NCBI GenBank assembly: GCA_027919835.1
Contig: JANVFP010000015.1
Location: 1,116,001 to 1,180,000, forward strand
DNA length: 64,000 nt
Source of the DNA: Lentinula raphanica
Lineage: Eukaryota; Basidiomycota; Agaricomycetes; Agaricales; Omphalotaceae
Direction: 5' to 3'
Shown: piece by piece, positions 23,801 through 35,641 of the stretch
How positions within the stretch are numbered: position 1 is the stretch's first letter
Layout of the letters: the number at the start of each line of letters is the position of its first letter
Position numbers and translations under genes: made by a program
Notes under the pieces: generated by a model
Seen by the model: the letters and a program-made list of their open reading frames with translations, nothing else
Databases searched by the model: none
What the model was told of the DNA's origin: nothing

Positions 23801-25558
23801 TTCTGGAGGAAGTAGAAACAAGAAAGGCGGGGGCTCAGGCGTCTCCGGGGGCGATCTACGAAAGAAGCTGCTGAAAAGTGAGCAAGCCAAGTCGGGTAGG
23901 AAATCTCGTGGAGGCGCTGCCCAACAGGCGTCTCCGTCATTGTCTAGATTTGCCTCACCAGCGCCGAATGCTACGAGAGAAGGCACGCCCAGGATAATTC
24001 CAACGACCACTAGGAAGAGGGGGTTGTTCTTCACGAACACGACCTTTTATGTCCTGTTGAGACTTCTGGGGGTAAGTCATGTCATTGTTGACGATCTTCA
24101 ACAGCAAATCCTAACCATCAATATAGGTTCTTTACTCCCGACTTGACCTCTTCAAATGCATAGGCCCCCAGTCATACCATGAACAGGTCCCTACTGCTCC
24201 ACATGCCTCTATGCATGAGAACCCAGTCTCCGCGTCAGAACACTCATCTACAGATATGTCCAATATTCGTGGTGAAGGCTCAGCAAGGTTCGAACACACT
24301 GGTGATATGGATGTACATATGAGCGGGGCGACAACTTCAGCTCTGTCGACAGTTCCACAAACTGATGAAGAGTCCGAAAACATGCAACATGAGCGTCAAC
24401 GCGCAGCTGCTGCCTCGCAGGCTTACGATATTCTCCTCCAGAATTGCGAGAGGTTGTTCGACAACGAGATTGAGCAAAACGCCTTTGAGGACCAGATGCG
24501 CTCTATGTATGGAATCAAAGTGAGGATGACTTCGTTCCTTTTGAAAATAATCTTGAACCACTGCTGTCATTAGCATGCTTATAAAATCTTTACGATTGAC
24601 AAGCTCATTGGAGCCATCATCAAGCAGGCGAGTCTATATAATACAACCTCATGGGATTGATGCGACGTTGATGCACAGGTTCAACTAATCTTTGCGGATC
24701 CAAAAACTCAAGAATTACTCGAAAATTTGAAGCGGGACAGAGCAATGGCCTCTCCAACCTCGCAGGATCAGATCAACAATAGACGAGCCGCTGAGAAGAT
24801 TTTGGGTCCGGATGAGAATTTATTCAGAGTGGATTGGGTTTGTTGTTTCACTGTCGATGATTCTTCAGGCTCTCATTTGTATCGTTGTTCCACAGCTGAC
24901 CGAAAGCAGATGTCTCACCGTTCAGTTGATTGGAAAGGATGATTCGTCCTTTGATGATACGGAAGTTCTGCCTGACCGTTGGCAAACTTACATTGACTCT
25001 TATGTTGGGGTTCGTCGCTTAGCCATGAAGTCACCCTATTTTATCTAACCACTTTTGTATTCATGATCTTCTCAGAGCGAATCAACAGATGGTATAACAA
25101 CTCAGAAAGTTCAGAAACCTTACCTCAAAAGGTGACTGTCTTTGCTAATCGTTCTACTCATGCTGACCACCTTTGCCAGAAATTTACCGAGCCCATCGCG
25201 CTCATCAGAGCTGGACATGGTGGGCTGTGACGCTCTCGAAATCAAGGTCTGCGTGCGGACATATCGTATGTTCTACGTCTCCGACACAGAGGATTATCTC
25301 TGTGCAGTGAGGAAGAAAGACGATCACGCCGCACTGCTACCTTCGCTACGGAGACGCGAACAGGCGAGGTCGTCTTGGATTGAACGGAATCGAAGACAGC
25401 TACCGCAAGGAGCTGCCTTGAGCGAGGCTATGCATTCATCACCTACTCTGACTACAGACTCGGGGGGCATTGTGGACGCGGGAACGAAAGAAGAGACAGT
25501 AGAGCGCGAGAATGAAGTAAATCCGGCAAGTACGTCCGGACTGAACTTGCAAGTTTGA
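20802..25558 (+). CDS. SIN3: Transcriptional corepressor SIN3
   Basis: Scaffold of the Rpd3/Sin3 histone deacetylase complex in the nucleus. Three paired amphipathic helix domains are visible: PAH1 ([17 protein letters not shown] to [12 protein letters not shown]), PAH2 ([20 protein letters not shown] to FRIFMPDG) and PAH3 ([20 protein letters not shown] to WKEILGWD). The HDAC-interacting region follows ([37 protein letters not shown]), then the fungal C-terminal region ([36 protein letters not shown]). A His/Arg/Asp-rich linker lies between PAH2 and PAH3 (22010-22070). About a dozen short introns are present, and the product is roughly 1,300 residues. The start at 20802 (MADAGNSDN) is the first ATG before PAH1. 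Confidence 0.95.
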
Positions 25559-26086
25559 TTATGATTACTATGTGGTATGTCGCACCGATGTCAGAATAAT
25601 GTTATTATTGTATAAGTTAGAATCAGATATACTGGCCAGGTCGTAGATGTTGACAATATTCTGCACCACAGCTAACACTTAGATTGGCGCCCGGGGTGTA
25701 ACTTGGTAAGTGAGTCGAAACTTGAAGTTGTTTCCTTTGTTGTTGGCTAATCCAGGGACCAGCATGGATCAAGCTCATGTCTTGAATGGTCATTTGATTG
25801 AGAGATCATACTTCCTGCACAGTAGTGCACAGTTCGGAAATTCGAGGCTCGAGCGTGCCCGATAACTTATAAGTTAAGTCTGTTAAGAGCTCTTCAAATT
25901 TGTAATATGCCGGTGAGCAGCTCGATGTTTAACCGCACTTCCGTTTCTAACTGCGCTTTCCCTCAGATATGACAAGAACCATGACTAGTAGTATGATAGT
26001 GCTATATTAGCCACTATCATTTAAGGCTGCCTACCTGTCTTCATTCTATAAACACCTCCCACATTGACCAGGAAGATTCTGGCATC
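25559..26086. other. Intergenic region upstream of the GNAT gene
   Basis: About 530 bp with no open frame of interest. It contains the 3' flank of SIN3 and the promoter of the next gene. A TATA-like TTCTATAAACACC at 26043 lies only about 40 bp before the ATG at 26087. Confidence 0.45.
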
Positions 26087-27233
26087 ATGAAGAAATCTGA
26101 CGGTCCGGGATCGCTCGTCCCATTCACTATCAGCCGCGGAGGACACACCTTTCTCATTCGTGAAGCTAATCCTGACGCTAAAGAACTTGATGATATTGCC
26201 TGGGGTGCAGCAGAGGCATTTTTGGATGATAAAGTCATGAACTATTTCTCCGGGAATTCTGAGGTGCGTTCTCGCGCAGCCACTGGCACGTTAGAGCTGT
26301 AGCCGCTAAACAGTGAATCAGATTCCTACTTCTGTGACTTCTACAGCTGGTTTCAAGCTGTACCAATTCTACAGGCTGATATTCAAAGCATGCATGTTCT
26401 CCCGAGGAAGAGTGATTGTTGCAGAATATCAGCCTACAGAGTCAGATCACCAGGACAAGCCGATCAACAATAATATTGCTGCTGCCGCTGCTTGGTATGG
26501 TCCACGACAAGAGATTCAAACGATAGCTACTATACGAGCGGGTGCGCTGACATGCGTGCGGAACTACGGTCGGCTACTTCTGAAGGTTTGTCCTTCCCAT
26601 TGCGAGCCGGACTAAATCTCACATCGATTTGACTGTATCTTCATTCGAACAGCGTATAGGAGAATTCAAAAGCACCACGCGCGCTTCGTACAAAGGAGCT
26701 TTCCAGGTACGGGATTTAACGCCAAGCAGCGCGTGGTATCTGCAGTCTATATTCACAGCGAAACGATTTGAAGGACAAGGCTAGTGCAGTAATTTGACCA
26801 TTGACCATTTGCATCAACTCTTTGGTTGAAAGGATTAATGTCTGCTCTGGTTCGAGAGGGTTTCGACCACGCTTTGAAATGCTCACACTCTGAAATCGCG
26901 CCTCCATTCATACTCGAATCGTCTTCAGATAGATCAAGGCCTCGATACCTGCATCTGGGATTCGAAGTAATATCTACTACCATCTCGTGCTCCGCTCACT
27001 CGATTGATGACTTGAAACAGATAATCGAACCTTGGTGTAACATTGGAAAAGGAAAGGTTGATTCGACAGGTTGCCGTCCTAACGGGAATTCAGTCAAATC
27101 AGAACTAGAGGGTATTCAATTCACTTGTATGGTCAATGTCAGTGTGAACTACCACTCGCATATCATATTGTTCCTGACGCATCTAGTACTGTAGTGGGAT
27201 TGCAGGAAGGCTTTATTAGGATCCAATGCCTGA
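26087..27233 (+). CDS. GNAT-family N-acetyltransferase domain protein
   Basis: Exons 26087..26263, 26322..26585, 26653..26779, 26833..26966, 27021..27137 and 27195..27233 give 285 residues. The GNAT acetyl-CoA motif A is seen as KRFEGQGLMSALVREGFDHA. The following segment (FILESSSDRSRPRYLHLGFE) matches motif B of the fold, where a strand and helix precede the GFE end. The N-terminal part (TFLIREANPDAKELDDIAWG) fits the usual start of such proteins. Intron 26780..26832 interrupts motif A and must have a GC donor to keep the frame. The substrate is unknown, and it is probably cytosolic. No operon-like context. Confidence 0.8.
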
Positions 27234-27435
27234 TGCGATATGGTGGTGAGAGGCGAAGTGTGTACTATGCAATCAAAGGAAGAAGGTGAGGTGAAAGAAG
27301 GATGCGACGATTAACAATATTCCTCATGTACGATAACCATGCCTTGAATCGTAGTCACTAGTTCGAGAGCCCCTAACTTCAATATTCAGAGCGATACTTT
27401 CTCACGCTCTCTTTGTCTTCGTCCTCCATCTTGGA

Positions 27436-29150
27436 ATGGAATGCCAAGTCTGCCAACTACAGCAACGGACATTCTACTGCGATAAATGCATCAAGAATTA
27501 GTCAGTGAGAGGGCTCCTCATTCTCGTTTATCTTTGGTCTCATAAATAGATGCAGCCTACGTGACTACCGTCAACAGGCTGGCCGTTTTGGGTTAGAACG
27601 AGATACAGCAGTGGCTAAAGCTGTCGCTGCTCTCAGTGGAACAGGGACACCTGGATCAAACGGAATTGATGCTGCTCGTACTCGCAGGGCCAACGTATCG
27701 TCCTTGGAACGCCGACTTTCAGAACTCTCGGACGGCTTAGCTGCGTTGAAGAAGGACAATGAACAAAGTGAGTATTACCACCAGTTGATTTTGCAACTTG
27801 TCTGATCTCAGTAGAGCGCCAAAGGCTGCAGACACTTCGCACTAGACTGGCTGAAAGAAGACAAACATTAACGGCAGCGAAAACAATGTCTGCATCTCCC
27901 TCAGTTACTGTGTCATCTGTAGTCATATCTGCACATGCTTCATTAGCATCTTTATCATCTTCCATAGCCTATGCCCGTACCGGGCTCGTCCAAGAACTCG
28001 TAGAGGTTTTTGGTATCTCTCATGACAACGTACACTGGATGATTGCCAATCTGATCTTACCCCTCCCCGGCGACATGCGTAGATACCCGCCAGATCATCT
28101 CAATGCGGTTCTGACGCCTACCATCCATTTCATAAATCTACTTGCCTTCTATCTTGGAGTCAAGTTGCCTTTTCATGTTACATGGACAAAAGGCAAACTA
28201 GGGGTTGGTTTGCCATATATCGGCGCCGTTAAGGGAGTTGGAGATGAAAGTAGTAGTTGGGCTAGGTGAGTGTCTGTCATTCGCAGATGGTACTGTATCG
28301 GTGTTGAATTGATCATAGGTGGCACAAAACAAGCCCTTTACACGTTTCCGCGTCTTCGCTGACTACACCAGCATCTTCTCCATTTACATCCATCACGCTC
28401 CCTCACTCTGAGTCAATGTCTTCAAGCTCTGATGCTGGATCTCCTTCTGCTTCTACATCGCCATCCAATGCTGATTCAATGTCTTTTGACCCTCAGTCAA
28501 GTGTGGACCCATCGTTGATGCAGAATCAAGAAATCACGTCATCTTTTACGACTGGCATAGCAATGCTTCTGTATAATGTCGCGTATATCGCCTACACGCA
28601 GCATGGAATGAACATCCCATTACATCAGATTGCTGCTGGAGACATACTCAGTATTCTCTGGGGTATTTGCTTTGGTTTTGGAAGCGGCAGTGGATCCTTG
28701 GGCAGGTAATCTTCTGCCACCACCATTACATTTCACGGACATACCATCTAATCCCATCACACTAGATTTTCTCATGAAACAACCTCATCTCTTGTACCGA
28801 ATCCTGCAGCCCTTCCCCTTCATCGTCTGCCGCCGCCGACCCCATCAACTTTCAGGCTTGATTTCAGGCAGTTGCTCCAAGCAATGAGTCGGCCGACACC
28901 AAAGAGTACGGTACAAGCACAAGGAATCAATCCTGTGTCGATCCCCGCTTCATCATCATCATCATCATCTATCACTGCTACGGATACATCTCCCAGAACC
29001 GCTCCTCGAAAGAGGGAGAAGACCAAACGCCGTGCCTCAGAAGTTTCCTTGACGAAGAATATTGTCAAACATATCAAGAGCGTGGAGATGAGCCCGTTTC
29101 AAGAGGAAGATGATCATAAAGGAGATGAGGACGAGTGGGATCTAGTTTGA
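27436..29150 (+). CDS. ATG14: Autophagy protein Atg14 / Vps38-UVRAG family
   Basis: Subunit of the class III phosphatidylinositol 3-kinase complex. It starts with paired cysteines (MECQVCQLQQRTFYCDKCIK), the N-terminal zinc-binding CxxC pairs of Atg14/Barkor. A coiled coil follows (SSLERRLSELSDGLAALKKD, RQRLQTLRTRLAERRQTL), then the family core (VEVFGISHDNVHWMIANLIL, HLNAVLTPTIHFINLLAFYL, LLYNVAYIAYTQHGMNIPLH). The end is Ser-rich and basic, with a run of seven Ser encoded by a TCA repeat near 28950. It has six short introns. The CxxC start favours Atg14 over Vps38; I did not separate the two further. Confidence 0.88.
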
Positions 29151-29214
29151 ATGATGGGTGAGATAAGTCGATGTTGTATAAGTAGAAGGTCTTGTAGAGA
29201 ACAATGATCACATA

Positions 29215-31131
29215 CTATTTCATCCAAGAGTAGATGCAGTCCGAGTGTTCTTGTTCCATTCGATGACGTACAGACATACTCATTGGATCGTCTGCCCAGT
29301 CGTCATGATGTTGTGGAGGGAAGGTGAGATCATCCCAGTCTGCAGGGGGATATTGCCTAGAGAAAAACAAGAAAGCGGAAGACTGCTCATGAGGAGACTC
29401 ATCGGAAATCTTCTCGTTGAACAGATGCCAGGCTAACGAGAGTACGAGGGTTCGATATCGAGGTTCACCTATGCTATTCTCGCCAGATCTGTTTCTGTCA
29501 TGATATTCCAGACTTAACGCCCCGTGTTCAGACAAACGCGAGAAAGTCGAGTCTATGAGTCCGACCACGCCGCCATCGATGAGCCATTGACAGAGTAACG
29601 GATTAGATCTTGAGGCCCTCGAAAGGCGATGGATGAACTGTATGACAGCGTCGGTCACCAGCGGGCAATCATTCGGGCGACACCTCTTGCGGCAAAAGTC
29701 AAAAAATGCTTGAGATTCCGGAGAACATTCTCTGGTAATTCTTCCCATTACGACGACTGGATATTAATGCAAACAGTGCAACGTACGAAAGGAGATATAA
29801 TTGACGAATGATCTGCATGAAAATGTCTCGTGCATGGTACACGGGAGTTTCTTGAATGTATATCTCTAAAGCCCAAGAAAGTTCGAGCCTAACGATACGT
29901 GTCCACAGTCGATACAATGACCGGAGGGCTCGAAAGGATGTTTGTTCACCTAGTTGAGGAGACCTGAATCGATAGCGCTCAGTTTGCAATCATTTTAGAT
30001 ACCGCTCAGCCTACCCAGAGAATTCTAGTAGATCAACAAATTGATCATATAAGCGTGGCTCTTCAAACATGGTGTGAGGTCTTCTCGTTCTATTCCATTC
30101 CAAAACTAAGGAATTGAAGACAGAACTGATTCGCCACTGAATGTTTCGTTTGTCGAGATTCGCCCATGCTTGACGACGTCGAGTACATCGTGTCGCATCA
30201 GGGCTTTCGAGCATAAGCTGAAGCATGGGCCATCGAGACCATAAACCGCTAACGGGGTGCAACTGAAAAGTTTCGTATGCAGATCTGTTCCCTAATGCTT
30301 CCACTAGAAACGAATTGCAGGCAGCTGAGAGAGTGGTTCTATTTGACGGCAATGTCTTCGACACCAAAGGGTCTGTGAAATCGGATATATACAGTTGGAG
30401 CAACAAGTCCAGGAAACCACTGGCGCATATGGTAGACCATCTTTGCTCGTCGGAAGTGGCGAAGTCTTGGAGGAAGTTAATGAGAGGAGCTAAGGAGTGT
30501 TCTTCCCATTTGGACAGGTGCTGTTGATAGACAGAGAGTAGAACGTGTTTCGGATGATCCTCAACGAGACTCCTGCTCTCTGAGATTTCAGCACTAAACT
30601 TTGCTGAAATCTCAAAGTACTAACCTACGAGGATCGAAGCACCCTAGTAGCTCCGAGAGTAGAAGGTTGACTTCGGTTAGTGGCCACACGGAGATAGCAT
30701 TGATAAGGTGTAATGTGGATCGAGACGCGATTTGTGCAAACAAAAGTTGCAAAGCACGCGTCCGTATGGAATCACTATACAAATGAATTCTGCATGTAGA
30801 TCTGCAGCTTCAGCTTCTGGCAATTTCAATGAAAGAAGTCTGACCTCGATAATTCCAGAAGATCCGCATACATTTCAGTCAAACCAGCAATTCTGTCGGT
30901 ATTACGATGAGGAAAGTGTGTTGCGATGACGGAAAGCCTTCGGGAAATGATGATCTGCTCTACACCCCTGAGGGTGAGCCTGCCGACATTGAAGAGAGCT
31001 TTCCCTGCAAGAGAGCCAGGACCTGTGAAGGTGCTCACAGAAGACCCTGATATGGAAGTGTTGGCATCTGAAGACACCGTCGTGTCAAGAGTCCAGGTAG
31101 AGTACGAAACCGTTCGTGAGCGGTGTGACAT
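29215..31131 (-). CDS. Hypothetical helical protein, 5 exons
   Basis: Five coding blocks join in frame from MSHRSRTVSYSTW (31131) to YSWMK (29215), giving roughly 580 residues. The first block is Ser/Thr-rich. The remainder is rich in Leu, Trp and Arg and looks all-helical (for example ALQLLFAQIASRSTLHLINA, LRSLYRLWTRIVRLELSWAL), resembling the large uncharacterised families common in mushrooms. No domain was recognised. The second intron (30628..30580, 49 nt) is mostly a perfect inverted repeat. The gene converges on ATG14, with 64 bp between the stop codons. Confidence 0.6.
30581..30614. repeat. Perfect 13-bp inverted repeat inside an intron
   Basis: TGAGATTTCAGCA at 30581..30593 is the exact reverse complement of TGCTGAAATCTCA at 30602..30614, with an 8-nt loop. 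It fills 34 of the 49 nt of intron 30628..30580 of the hypothetical gene on the minus strand, so the intron RNA can fold into a hairpin next to the 3' splice site. Confidence 0.85.
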
Positions 31132-31718
31132 GAGAGTCAGAAAGACGGGACTTCAGATGTTATGCCATATATATATATACGGTCTGCTCGATGAATCAGA
31201 AGATCATGACCATTGACCACTCGGGATGGGAGACATATGAAAGCTTCGGCTCGGCCATGATGTATCGCCTCGCACTACACAGAACACCAGCCGAGAACAA
31301 CCAACAACTTGCTTAAACTGACATGTGAGCCAGGTTGCGATCAAAGGACGTTGCTAACAGCCTAGAATTCGGTAGTGCATCAAGCTGTGTCCAGTTTATA
31401 AGGGGCTATGAACTGCGAAAGTACTATAACAGAGAATGAGCAAAATCGAAATTCATTCGCAGCCGTACGTTGAAAATGGCAAACCCGGTCAATCTGGTAG
31501 CCAAGTCAAAAAGGAGATACATCATGTAGACATGAAAAGACGTGCGAATAGAATCGAGACATACAGAATATTAACAAACAAAAATCACAAAACGCAATAA
31601 CCTTGATACCGGAGTAAAACTCGTTCCTTGTGCAATTATATACCGAGCAATATCGTGAAAACCTGTACCGATATGTCAGGAACCCATACTCGACCGGGAG
31701 AATATTACACACCTCGAA
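31132..31718. other. Intergenic region, no gene seen
   Basis: About 590 bp between the start of one minus-strand gene (31131) and the end of the next (31719). A TATATATATA run at 31171-31180 lies about 40 bp upstream of the ATG at 31131. No coding signal. Confidence 0.4.
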
Positions 31719-32746
31719 TCAACTCATATCCATTCTGTCTCTACCCCTTCCACCGCCACCACCTCTTCTTCCACCTCGACCTCGACCTCTGCCACCCCTT
31801 CCCCGGGCAGGTGCTTGCACATAGTCCCTGGGATCTGCACCTGGAGGTGCAACTAATACTTGCGCTCTCGGGTCAGATGTCAATGCGTCAGAGCGCATTT
31901 TCCTAACAGAGGAAAGTCAAATTTTCATTCAACAACAGCTATCACTGAACACTCACGATCCTGACGGGGCATCATCAGACTCCATCAAGATATCGACACT
32001 TCCTTCCTGCCGCACTATCCCAAGCCCGTCCTTGCCAAATCTGCTAGCTAAAGTGGTGCCCGCACTAGTAGCGCCAATGATGATAACAGACAAAGTCTTT
32101 CCATCGGCTGGAACACCATCAAAAGCCTTCACTGCAGCAGCAGCCATGGCTGTCGTCTTGAACGTGATCCGGATTCGCACCTTCCGTTCATTATTTAGTG
32201 GAAAAGCCATGTCGTAAGAGACAGCGAACAACGCACTTCCTCATTGCGTTTTGATACGAGCTTGCTTTGAGTGATATCTCCACATCTTTTGAAGATAGCC
32301 GACACATCCTCGGGTGTTGTGCCCTCTAGGAGTCCGGAGACTTCTACCACATTCCCCGAGTTTCCTGCGCCCTTTATTGAAAGTTCGTCTCCGCTGCCAC
32401 AGGAGGCCCGAGAGGTAGATGGAGCGAGAGCATCTTGTAAGGCTCTTTGAGCTATGGATTTAGAGGCGTTGGTGACGTCTGAAGGGAAAGTGGGTTTAGA
32501 AGGTGGAATTCTCAAACGTTGGAATATGTCGTTGTGTTGGGCATAGAGATCGTGAGACCAGGCAGAGTCAACATCGCCTCTTCGTGCTCGAGCCTGTCAA
32601 AGGATTCCTCGTGAACGACTGCCTCAGACACGAGATAGAGAACTGCAACGTACATATGGTGTATTTGATTTTGAAGAGTTACCCGTTTTTGCTGATCTCA
32701 CAGGGCCAACATTAGAAACATTCATACGTTCCAAGAGCGACGCCAT
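31719..32746 (-). CDS. RRM-domain RNA-binding protein with RGG tail (ALY/Yra1-like)
   Basis: Four exons give 268 residues. The RRM spans about 95-170: NVVEVSGLLEGTTPEDVSAI supplies the first strand and helix, VRIRITFKT the RNP1-like strand, and AMAAAAVKAFDGVPADGKTL the second helix and turn. The last 25 residues are an RGG box (ARGRGGRGRGRGGRRGGGG). An RRM followed by an RGG box, with a short helical N-terminus, resembles the mRNA export adaptor ALY/Yra1, but it lacks a clear UAP56-binding motif at the start, so that name is only a suggestion. It is expected in the nucleus. It shares a 480-bp promoter with the CoA ligase at 33227. Confidence 0.82.
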
Positions 32747-33226
32747 TTCTGTTCAAATCTGGGGCCTTTCTGTTAAGTGACGGTTCTATAGAGCTGTAAG
32801 AGAGCGTAGAGATGTGACTCTGTGGCAAATACCTTGTATGCGGCAAGAGGAAGATAGTGGTCAACAGAGAAAGCAAGAGATATGTGACTCACAGTCACGC
32901 ACAGTCACTGTGGGCGATATTCACGTGACTCAGAGATACAGGCGCTTGGCGTCAACGACTCAACGTTATCATCAGGGGTTGCAATGATCTTGTCCGGAGT
33001 TTCTTTTTATTTATTCAAATTTCCCCTCTTTGAGTCTTTGTGGGTTTAGCACTTACCCCGGATCAGCAGGACGCGATTCGGACGAGCAGCGTTTGATTTG
33101 CAAATTCCTTCCCAGCCTACTGCCAACAAGATGAACCGTGTGATCAAAAAATGAGCTTATAGCATATACAACAAGCTCACAATCCAATTTGCTCCCAAAC
33201 TTTCCACTCTCCCAGCGACCATTACA
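32747..33226. promoter_or_regulatory. Divergent promoter with three GTGACTC boxes
   Basis: 480 bp between the RRM gene and the CoA ligase. The heptamer GTGACTC occurs at 32814..32820, 32884..32890 and 32925..32931. The second and third extend to GTGACTCA (a Gcn4/AP-1-type TGACTCA site), and the third overlaps CACGTGA (a bHLH E-box core). CAGTCAC is also repeated at 32892 and 32902. Such clustering suggests a regulated promoter; which gene it serves is unknown. Confidence 0.5.
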
Positions 33227-35298
33227 ATGTCACCACGAATTTACAAGTCTCCTCTGCCCGATAAACCTATCGTTCAACGGTCGATTTTCACTCATCTGTT
33301 CTCTGGACCAGGTGCTCAGCTTTCGTCTGACTCTCCTGCCTATATCGATGCCCAAACCGGCGTCACACTCAACCGTGGTCGGGTCAAGGATCTTGCCTTG
33401 TCGTTTGGCTATGGCCTCCGTAATGAGAAGCTTGCGAAGAGAGGCGATACGCTCATGATGTTTTCACCCAATTCTCTTTGCTGGCCTGTCGTTGTCTTTG
33501 GTGGTAAGTCGCCCTTCGCCTTGAACATTCTCGCCGTCGGGTCCTTTTTCCGTCTATGTCGTCTGCATACTAATTCAAAAAATCTTTGATAGCTGTCGCT
33601 GCTGGCTTGCGGATTACCTTTGCCAACACTGCATACACCGTTGAAGAATTGGCGTACCAATACCGAGATTCGCAGGCACACTTGATCTGCACCACTCGCG
33701 CCAATCTGAAGACTGTTCAGCGGATGCTTTCTTCCAAGACCACTGGAGTGGCGTCGAAGGAGGATGCAGAACGAAGAGTTATTTTGCTTCCAGACGACTT
33801 CGATTGGGTTCTCGGAGTCAAGAAGCCTGACGAGAAGCTTAATCCTCATTTGACTAGGCTAGAAGATCTACTGATCCTAGGCAAGCTCGGACAGGAAGAG
33901 CAATTTCATGGCGTCGATGCCGAACAAGAGACTGTCTTTCTCTGCTATAGCTCCGGTACTACCGGTAAACCCAAGGGTGTCGAAACCACTCACCAGAATT
34001 TGACAACTGTCCTGGACATTGTGACTTCCGGATTCCCTGTCCTCAGTCCTATCGACGACCGCATGCTTGCCGTGCTTCCATTCTATCACATCTATGGACT
34101 CGTCAAACTCCTTCTATTCCCTTTCCTCGTCGGGGTTTCTACAATTCTCCTTCCCCAATTTGAACCATTGAAATTCTGCCAGGCAATCCAACGGTACAAG
34201 ATAACTGTCACCCTCATCGTTCCACCAGTATTGGTGGTGATGGCCAGACACGACTGTGTTGATCAATATGACCTGTCGAGTCTTCGTCTTATGTTTTCGG
34301 GTGCGGCACCGCTTGGCGGAGACATGGTCAGGGCCGCCAAATCTCGTCTCCGCCCAACAAATCAACCTCCATTGCACATCGTTCAAGGTTACGGTCTCAC
34401 CGAGACTTCTCCCACGACGCATCTCCTACCTCTTCTCCCCGATCCGAAATGGGGAAATATGACTGAGGAGAGCAAGTATGGTTCTATCGGTTATCTATTG
34501 CCTAACCTAGAGGCTAGATTGGTTTCCGATGACAAAGATGGTCAGGCAGTCACAGATGACGAAGTGACTGATGCCCAAGAGGGCGAACGTGGGGAGGTAT
34601 GGATTCGCGGAAGGAGTATCATGAAGGTGAGTGTATGCAATACTAGGATAGCCAATCTAAACCCTTCTGAAACTTGCATTCATGTTGTCGACTCTTTCTA
34701 CTTGGTATCATTTTGTTCCCGCTGTCTGCTGACTCTTCTTCACCCTTAGGGCTATCTGAACAATCTAGCTGCAAATTCCAATGCATTTCACCCATACACG
34801 TCTCATCCTTCCATAAAACCTGTCCCCGGTACCCGTTGGTTCAAGACTGGTGATATTGGTGTGGTCGACAAGGACGGTTTCTTCTGGATCGTGGATCGCA
34901 AGAAGGAGTTAATCAAATACAAAGGTTTCCAGGTACCACCCGCGGAACTCGAGAGCGTCCTGCTGACACACCCCAAAGTCGCTGATGCGGGCGTGATCGG
35001 GGTGGAGAGTGCGAGAGAGAGCACGGAGCTACCAAGAGCATATATCGTGCCTGCGGATTCGACGATATTTTCGACCAATCGCACGTTGGAACTGGGTAGA
35101 GAGGTGCAGGAATGGGTTAAGACCAGGGTCGCGAAACATAAATTCCTCAGAGGAGGAGTGATCGCAGTCGAAACGATCCCGAAGAGTGCATCGGGTAAGA
35201 TATTGAGGAGACACCTGAAGGAGCAAGCTCTGAAGGAGTTAGCAGGGAAGGACCCAGCAGAGGCTATGGATGCTGATAGGCTTAGATCAAAGCTGTAA
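33227..35298 (+). CDS. Acyl/aryl-CoA ligase, ANL superfamily (4-coumarate:CoA ligase-like), peroxisomal
   Basis: Exons 33227..33503, 33593..34626 and 34750..35298 give 619 residues. It activates a carboxylic acid with ATP to an adenylate, then forms the CoA thioester. Marks in order: YSSGTTGKPKGVETTHQN (P-loop A3), YGLTETSP (A5), WFKTGDIG (A7), DRKKELIKYKGFQVPPAELE (A8 hinge) and PKSASGKILRR (A10 lysine). The protein ends in SKL, a canonical type 1 peroxisomal signal, so a fatty-acid or aromatic-acid ligase in the peroxisome is likely. The exact substrate cannot be told. It has a close tandem paralogue 340 bp downstream on the same strand. Confidence 0.92.
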
Positions 35299-35641
35299 CA
35301 GATAGATGGATCGTAATGCACGCACTAGAACTTGAATGGCAACACCGTGTAGTCAGTTTTTTCTTCTCCGACACTTCGTGTAACGAGTGGCCGCTGGAAA
35401 AGGCTCATAAGCGCCCTGGCACCTTTGATGTCGTTCTCTTTGTCATCAATTCCAACTCTTTTTCATGCCACTCTGAACGTGAATTCTTCTTCATGCCAAT
35501 CAGAATGCAATCATCAATGCCTAAATTGAGAATCCCAAGCTGATCTCCAGCCTACTATATGTGGACCCAGGTTACTATCTCGGATCTGTTTATCTTCCAT
35601 AACCCCATCTTTCACAAGGCCGAAGACCACCGCGCAAATTC

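Noticed and set aside
23600..24040. 146-codon minus-strand frame inside SIN3
   Set aside because: It lies opposite a well-supported SIN3 exon and its composition mirrors that exon; a shadow frame.
28952..28972. TCA trinucleotide repeat as a separate regulatory repeat
   Set aside because: It is inside the ATG14 coding region and simply encodes a serine run.
34803..35321. 172-codon minus-strand frame opposite the CoA ligase
   Set aside because: Antisense shadow of the conserved C-terminal exon of the ligase.
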